This document shows, one piece after another, positions 59,721 to 64,000 of a DNA stretch of 64,000 bases; positions within the stretch are counted from its first letter, which is position 1, and every line of letters begins with the position of its first letter. The stretch lies in the NCBI GenBank assembly GCA_024401395.1, contig JAKSLD010000008.1, positions 1-64,000 on the forward strand, read 5' to 3'. The DNA comes from Bacteroidales bacterium. GTDB taxonomy: Bacteria; Bacteroidota; Bacteroidia; Bacteroidales; Marinilabiliaceae. The notes beneath the pieces are model-generated. The model made no database searches. It worked only from the letters and a program-made list of their open reading frames with translations, and was not told the DNA's origin. A program made the translations under genes and the position numbers.

Positions 59721-60806
59721 ATGAATCATCTAGTGATTATGGCTGGCGGAGTAGGAAGCCGCTTCTGGCCTATGAGTAGACCAGAGAATCCAAAGCAATT
59801 TATAGATGTTTTGGGCGTCGGGAGGACATTGATACAGTTGACAGTTGACCGTTTTGGCAAAGAATTTTCACCAGAGAACGTATGGGTCGTGACATCAGCC
59901 AAGTATGCGGACAAGGTACATGCGCAACTTCCAGAAATACCAGTAGGCAATATACTACTTGAGCCATGTATGCGCAATACGGCGCCATGCATAGCATACG
60001 TCACATGGAAGATAAAGCAGATAGACCCAGACGCCACACTTGTCATTTCGCCAGCAGACCATTTTGTGGTAAATACAGAAGAGTTCCGCAGAGTAATATC
60101 AGAAAGTGTAAAGTTTGTAAAAGGGACAAGCAATATTCTGACGCTAGGAATGTTTCCGACGCGCCCTGACACCGGCTATGGCTATATACAAGCCGGCGAT
60201 GCAGTAAAAGGTACAGAGGCGTGCAATGTGAAGGCGTTCAAAGAGAAGCCACAATTGACAATAGCGAAGCAATACCTAAACGAAGGCGGCTACTATTGGA
60301 ATGCCGGGTTATTCATCTGGGATGCCAAGACAGCAGAGCAAGCATTGCGTATATTCGAGCCAGAGATTTCCATGCTGTTTGATAAAATGGCAGAGGCATT
60401 CGGCACGCCTGCAGAGCGCGATGTCATTGATGAGTTATTCCCACAGTGTCGCAGCATATCTATAGACTATGCCGTTATGGAGCGCATGAGCGGCAAGACC
60501 ATGACTATGAACGGCAAGAGTGCCGGTGTGTATGTCATGCCATCAGACTTCGGATGGTCGGATTTAGGCACCTGGGGCTCCCTTTATATGCAACTTGACC
60601 GCGATTCGCAAGGCAATGCTGTAGTAGGCAAAGAGAATGTGCGTCTGATAGAGAGTAATGATTGTATAGTCCGCACATCTTCAAATGTCAAGATGGTACT
60701 CCAAGGCTTAGATGGCTATATAGTAGCAGAAGATAACAATACCTTCTTGGTTTGCAAGAAAGAAGAAGAGCAGCGCATCAAGCAATTCAGCGAGAGTTTC
60801 AAGTAG
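59721..60806 (+). CDS. manC: Mannose-1-phosphate guanylyltransferase
   Basis: Makes GDP-mannose from mannose-1-phosphate and GTP. 361 aa from ATG 59721; the upstream in-frame stretch overlaps the promoter. Nucleotidyltransferase signature MAGGVGSRFWPMSRPENPKQ at residues 7-26, LEPCMRNTAPCIA near 75, ISPADHFV near 103, FKEKP near 174, GYYWNAGLFIWD near 190, and SDFGWSDLGTW near 274. Monofunctional: the isomerase domain of long ManC proteins is absent. GDP-mannose feeds surface glycans and fucose. Confidence 0.95.
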   Translation: MNHLVIMAGGVGSRFWPMSRPENPKQFIDVLGVGRTLIQLTVDRFGKEFSPENVWVVTSAKYADKVHAQLPEIPVGNILLEPCMRNTAPCIAYVTWKIKQIDPDATLVISPADHFVVNTEEFRRVISESVKFVKGTSNILTLGMFPTRPDTGYGYIQAGDAVKGTEACNVKAFKEKPQLTIAKQYLNEGGYYWNAGLFIWDAKTAEQALRIFEPEISMLFDKMAEAFGTPAERDVIDELFPQCRSISIDYAVMERMSGKTMTMNGKSAGVYVMPSDFGWSDLGTWGSLYMQLDRDSQGNAVVGKENVRLIESNDCIVRTSSNVKMVLQGLDGYIVAEDNNTFLVCKKEEEQRIKQFSESFK

Positions 60807-60817
60807 GACTATCCATT

Positions 60818-61462
60818 ATGATAACGCCCGAGTTAGAAGAATATATAGAACAGCATATAGACAAAGAACCTGAGGTGCTTCATGAGCTTAACAGACAGTC
60901 GCACATCAGGTTCCTGCTCGGTCGTATGGCCAGCGGTCATTGGCAAGGCAGGCTCCTCAAGATGTTCGTCAGGATGATTAATCCAAAGAAGATACTTGAG
61001 CTCGGGACATTCACAGGCTATTCCGCTTTAGCCATGGCAGAAGGGCTGCTAGACAAAGAAGCCTATGTAGACACCATAGAGATAGACGACGAGCTAGAGC
61101 CCACTATACGAGAATTTCTTGAGAAGTCGCCCTATGGAGACAGAGTACATCTCCACATAGGCAAATGCGAAGAAGTAATAGAAAGACTCCAAGGACCATG
61201 GGACCTTGTCTTTATGGATGCCAACAAGCGCAACTATCCCGAATACTACAAGATATGTCTAGAGCACATACCAGTCGGCGGCTATATCATAGCAGACAAT
61301 ATACTCTGGGACGGGAAAGTCATCGGGCCATTACCCAAGGCAGATGCAGCACAAACACAAGCCATTAGAGATTTCAATGACATAGTAGCGGCCGATCCGA
61401 GGGTAGAAAAAGTGATAATTCCCCTTCGAGACGGGCTCACGATAATCCGAAAAAATTACTAA
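60818..61462 (+). CDS. Class I SAM-dependent O-methyltransferase
   Basis: 214 aa from ATG 60818, 11 bp after manC. Methyltransf_3/COMT-like: SAM motif ILELGTFTGYSALAMAEGL near residue 61-79, acidic end of beta-2 TIEIDDELE near 90, DLVFMDANKRNYPEYY near 133 with metal-binding Asp, and IADNILWDGKV near 160 with DN. Family members methylate catechols or similar hydroxyls; substrate unknown. Confidence 0.92.
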   Translation: MITPELEEYIEQHIDKEPEVLHELNRQSHIRFLLGRMASGHWQGRLLKMFVRMINPKKILELGTFTGYSALAMAEGLLDKEAYVDTIEIDDELEPTIREFLEKSPYGDRVHLHIGKCEEVIERLQGPWDLVFMDANKRNYPEYYKICLEHIPVGGYIIADNILWDGKVIGPLPKADAAQTQAIRDFNDIVAADPRVEKVIIPLRDGLTIIRKNY

Positions 61463-61550
61463 CAGGCATAACACGTTATATTTCAGTTTATAGTATTTTT
61501 CAGACCCTAGTAAATACGAGTTATCAACACCCGATGTTAATAATTATTTG

Positions 61551-61581
61551 TTGGTAGGTTCAACTCAAAATACTATTTTTG
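61551..61581 (+). promoter_or_regulatory. Promoter for the HU/SPOR gene
   Basis: TTG at 61551-61553 and TATTTTTG at 61574-61581, 20 nt apart, 20 nt before ATG 61602. Confidence 0.65.
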
Positions 61582-61601
61582 TGTCGTTGATAAGAAACGG
61601 A

Positions 61602-62507
61602 ATGAAGACAATTACCCGACATATATCATCAATGCTTTACGACCACGAATGCGTGATTGTACCTAGTCTAGGTGCCTTTATCACGAATTCGGTGGATGCT
61701 ACTATTGATATAAACAGGGGGTTGCTTCTCCCACCTCGCAAAGAGGTTGTTTTCAATGCCCAACTGACTCATAATGACGGGTTATTAACAAATTTCGTAG
61801 CACAGGCAGAAAAGGTATCCTATGCGGAGGCTGCGGCGATGGTGGACAAGTTTGTCGATGCCGTAAAATCCAATCTCAAATCGGGAGAAGTAGTTACTTT
61901 ACCGAACCTTGGCAGCATGGCACTTCTGAAGAATGATGCGATAGCGTTTACCTCAGACAGTAAGATGAATTATCTCACAGAGAGCTATGGCCTGCAGACG
62001 ATAAGTGCCCCTGTTTTGCCTACGAGAGTTTCATATTCACTCAGCCTAGGCAATAATTCGCCAGCAAGGCGCATTGCTGGTTGGGCTGCGGCTGTTGCGT
62101 TATTGCTCTGTTTCGGGCCTAAGCTAAACGACGTTAATGTCCCAGAGCGCAATGAAGCGAATTTTGCATCGGTGGCATCGTTGTTTGAGACCAGTATGGT
62201 TCAGCCTGTTGCCGAAACAAGTGAAGACCTATACTATGAAGTAGCAGATGATGTTGTGGAAGCTCCATCAGAAGAGAACCATTACTACATCATTATCGGC
62301 AGTTATCCTTCGCTGAAAGATGCCAAGAAGCGCAGGACAGAGTTAGAGAAACGAGGAGTGACAGATATAGAGCTGGTTACGACAAAGAACAGCGATCGCA
62401 TACGACTCAGTGTAGCATCATTTTCTACAGAGAGTGAGGCAAGAGCTCATAACCGAGTAATCCGTAAGATACAAGGGATGGAAAAAGCCTGGGTATTGAA
62501 AGATTAA
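61602..62507 (+). CDS. Membrane protein with N-terminal HU-like and C-terminal SPOR domains
   Basis: 301 aa from ATG 61602. Residues ~1-130: HU/CCDC81-like domain of the Bacteroidetes type (ISSMLYDHECVIVPSLGAFI near 9-28, RKEVVFNAQLTHNDGLL near 47-63, SGEVVTLPNLGSM). A single membrane span near 157-175 (IAGWAAAVALLLCFG). Residues ~225-300: SPOR domain (YYIIIGSYPSLKDAKKRRTE ... KNSDRIRLSVASFSTESEAR), which binds denuded peptidoglycan at division sites. This suggests a link between nucleoid-like binding inside and septal wall outside; whether the HU part binds DNA is untested. Confidence 0.88.
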   Translation: MKTITRHISSMLYDHECVIVPSLGAFITNSVDATIDINRGLLLPPRKEVVFNAQLTHNDGLLTNFVAQAEKVSYAEAAAMVDKFVDAVKSNLKSGEVVTLPNLGSMALLKNDAIAFTSDSKMNYLTESYGLQTISAPVLPTRVSYSLSLGNNSPARRIAGWAAAVALLLCFGPKLNDVNVPERNEANFASVASLFETSMVQPVAETSEDLYYEVADDVVEAPSEENHYYIIIGSYPSLKDAKKRRTELEKRGVTDIELVTTKNSDRIRLSVASFSTESEARAHNRVIRKIQGMEKAWVLKD

Positions 62508-62554
62508 CTACCGATTACTCCATTCTTACCACAAAATTATTAATTAACCTAGAT

Positions 62555-63265
62555 ATGAATTACGAGAATCAAAAATGTAATTATTTTACTATTCTAGATC
62601 TTCCAGAAGACGACAGGCCTAGAGAAAAACTGATAAAGCAAGGTCCCGAGTCACTTTCCAATAAAGAATTGTTAGCCATAATGATAGGTACCGGGGTGCC
62701 AGGGCATTCCGCTATTGATCTGGCTACGCAACTGTTGAAGAAATACGACAATAATCTCTCTTTACTAGGGCGTGTGGGTATCGAAGAGATTATGGACATC
62801 AAAGGTATGGGCAAGGCGAAGGCGGCGCATATAATGGCTACGCTAGAGTTTGGGCGAAGAAAAGCGAAGTCGGATGCTGAGTCGGTCGTTAGCACATTTC
62901 GTTCCGCCAATGAAGTCTACAAAGTGATGCAGCCCATTATGGTAGATATGCGAGAAGAGCATTTCAGAGTCATCATGCTAGACACCTCCTGTCAGCTGAT
63001 ACGCATAGAAGAGATCAGCATAGGCGGCATAGATGCCACCATTGTGGATTTGAGGGCGATGTTCAGGAAGCTACTCCTAGGAGGGGCGGCGCGCTTCATA
63101 GCTGTACACAACCATCCTTCGGGGAACAGCACACCCAGCAGGCCAGACAAAGAGCTGACGAGCCGTATTCAAGAGGCAGCCAAGACACTATGTCTGCGAT
63201 TCGACGATCATATAATAATAGGTAAAAATTCATATTTCAGTTTTAACGAAGAAGGTTTATTGTAA
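62555..63265 (+). CDS. radC: RadC-family JAB-domain protein
   Basis: 236 aa. N-terminal HhH region (EIMDIKGMGKAKAAHIMATL near residues 70-90) and a C-terminal JAB1/MPN-like metal site: HNHPSGNSTPSRPDKEL near 188-204 with the HxH...S..D ligands. RadC was named for repair but its function is unsettled; JAB folds elsewhere are deubiquitinase-like metalloproteases. Normal length. Located 47 bp after the HU/SPOR gene. Confidence 0.95.
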   Translation: MNYENQKCNYFTILDLPEDDRPREKLIKQGPESLSNKELLAIMIGTGVPGHSAIDLATQLLKKYDNNLSLLGRVGIEEIMDIKGMGKAKAAHIMATLEFGRRKAKSDAESVVSTFRSANEVYKVMQPIMVDMREEHFRVIMLDTSCQLIRIEEISIGGIDATIVDLRAMFRKLLLGGAARFIAVHNHPSGNSTPSRPDKELTSRIQEAAKTLCLRFDDHIIIGKNSYFSFNEEGLL

Positions 63266-63280
63266 TACGCATTTCTGAAT

Positions 63281-64000
63281 ATGCCTCATTTAGGAGAATT
63301 ACTATCACTTATTACAGCCGTACTGTGGACATGCTCCGCAATAATAGCCGAGAAGGCTGTAAACCGAGTTGGCCCGCTGAATGCCAATATTGTGAAAATG
63401 GCGATATCGCTACTGCTGATAATCGTGTGCCTTGCCATCTATACAGGAAATCCATTGCCGCAATATACCAATTCCACCACATGGATGTGGCTATGTATGT
63501 CGAGTATGGCAGGCTATGTCTTCGGCGATATGTGTCTGTTTACCTGCTACAAGCTCATTGGTTCGCGATTCGGTCAGCTATTTATGACCCTAGCCCCCCT
63601 TTCGGCAGCCCTATTCGGGTGGATATTGCTAGGAGAGAGGATGACGACTATGGGCTACCTAGGCATGACACTCACCATTACCGGTATTTTGATATCAGTA
63701 GTCAACCGTCAGCAAGGCGATGACGGCAAGAAGCATACCCGACTGAAATTACCCCTCTCGGGAGTGTTGTGCGGTATCGGTGCAGGCATTGGACAAGGAG
63801 TAGGACTAGTTCTCAGCAAGCAAGGTATATTAGAATACGAGACCCTGATACCAGCCGAAGACACCACCGCCATGCAGTCGCTCTCCATGTCCGCCACCTT
63901 CATGAGAGCATTTTGCGGTGTAATAGGATTTATCGTCATACTATTCCTCAAGGGCGACCATAAGAGATTTGTGCCGACAGTATTCCACCGCAAAGAGATG
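63281..64000 (+). CDS. EamA/DMT-family transporter, cut by the window edge
   Basis: At least 240 codons from ATG 63281, open to the last base, so the 3' end is missing. Membrane protein with EamA repeats: MPHLGELLSLITAVLWTCSA at 1-20 (first span, with the typical W), ANIVKMAISLLLIIV, MAGYVFGDMCLFTCYKLIG, LAPLSAALFGWILLGERM (the conserved LxPlxaallgwlllgE motif ending repeat 1), LTITGILISVV, then the start of repeat 2 (SGVLCGIGAGIGQGVGLVLSK). Family members export metabolites by proton exchange; substrate unknown. Confidence 0.88.
   Translation, partial: MPHLGELLSLITAVLWTCSAIIAEKAVNRVGPLNANIVKMAISLLLIIVCLAIYTGNPLPQYTNSTTWMWLCMSSMAGYVFGDMCLFTCYKLIGSRFGQLFMTLAPLSAALFGWILLGERMTTMGYLGMTLTITGILISVVNRQQGDDGKKHTRLKLPLSGVLCGIGAGIGQGVGLVLSKQGILEYETLIPAEDTTAMQSLSMSATFMRAFCGVIGFIVILFLKGDHKRFVPTVFHRKEM

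Noticed and set aside
61521-61529. DnaA box (TTATCAACA) as a sign of an origin
   Set aside because: A single imperfect match far from the composition switch; no cluster was found.

Overview
The window is chromosomal DNA from a member of the Bacteroidales (Bacteroides/Prevotella-like; species not determinable by eye). Reasons: recurrent -7 boxes of the form TAnnTTTG with TTG about 19-20 nt upstream, absence of a consistent Shine-Dalgarno, a long plant-type IspG, eukaryote-type GlyS, a type IX secretion (T9SS) sorting domain, FISUMP-type surface proteins, NamZ, and a Raetz lipid A pathway. About 54 protein genes, two tRNAs (Asn, Cys) and about ten intrinsic terminators are supported.

Layout. 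0-3.2 kb: lipoprotein, convergent DEAD-box helicase/PfkB kinase pair, tRNA-Asn. 3.3-15.1 kb: ABC ATPase, glycogen-synthase-like gene, pyrH, an ABC exporter operon with a membrane protein and an OB-fold-like lipoprotein, a GH3-family adenylating enzyme, a histidine kinase lacking its phospho-acceptor His, glgB and a secreted protein. 15.3-18.9 kb: upp, radA, nnr. 19.1-23.9 kb: a 2.5-kb tandem duplication, each unit holding a small T9SS-sorted protein and a two-domain FISUMP surface protein. 24.0-28.2 kb: PIF1-like helicase, thpR, a membrane protein with an acyl-carrier-like head. 28.6-34.5 kb: glyS (minus), hisS, lpxD-lpxC-lpxA. 34.8-41.4 kb: a probable operon for an activated polyol-phosphate surface decoration (aminotransferase, cytidylyltransferase-dehydrogenase fusion, TagF-like transferase, LicD, second cytidylyltransferase) ending in ispG. 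41.4-52.8 kb: secreted protein, Ig-like lipoprotein, NamZ-GH3 fusion, PBP1A, flippase-like protein, lpxK, punA. 53-64 kb: outer-membrane proteins, rsgA, ychF, tRNA-Cys, ECF sigma factor with coupled membrane protein, GT90-like transferase, GDP-mannose synthesis, O-methyltransferase, HU/SPOR protein, radC and a truncated EamA transporter. Much of the gene content serves the envelope: lipid A, peptidoglycan, surface glycans and surface proteins.

Most notable. (1) The four FISUMP repeats carry the hallmark of diversity-generating retroelement variable repeats: in a ~170-bp block nearly all differences fall in codon positions 1 and 2 of NNC codons, while flanking DNA differs mainly at third positions. 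No reverse transcriptase or template repeat is visible here, so any mutator would have to act from elsewhere. (2) The strand composition of the + strand changes from pyrimidine-rich to purine-rich around 17-26 kb, whichever strand the genes are on, and a polar intergenic repeat (core AACTGCGAGCAAC, 11 copies) flips orientation across the same zone, suggesting a replication-strand boundary or an inversion endpoint. (3) The cytidylyltransferase-dehydrogenase cluster and the NamZ-GH3 fusion are unusual enzyme architectures.
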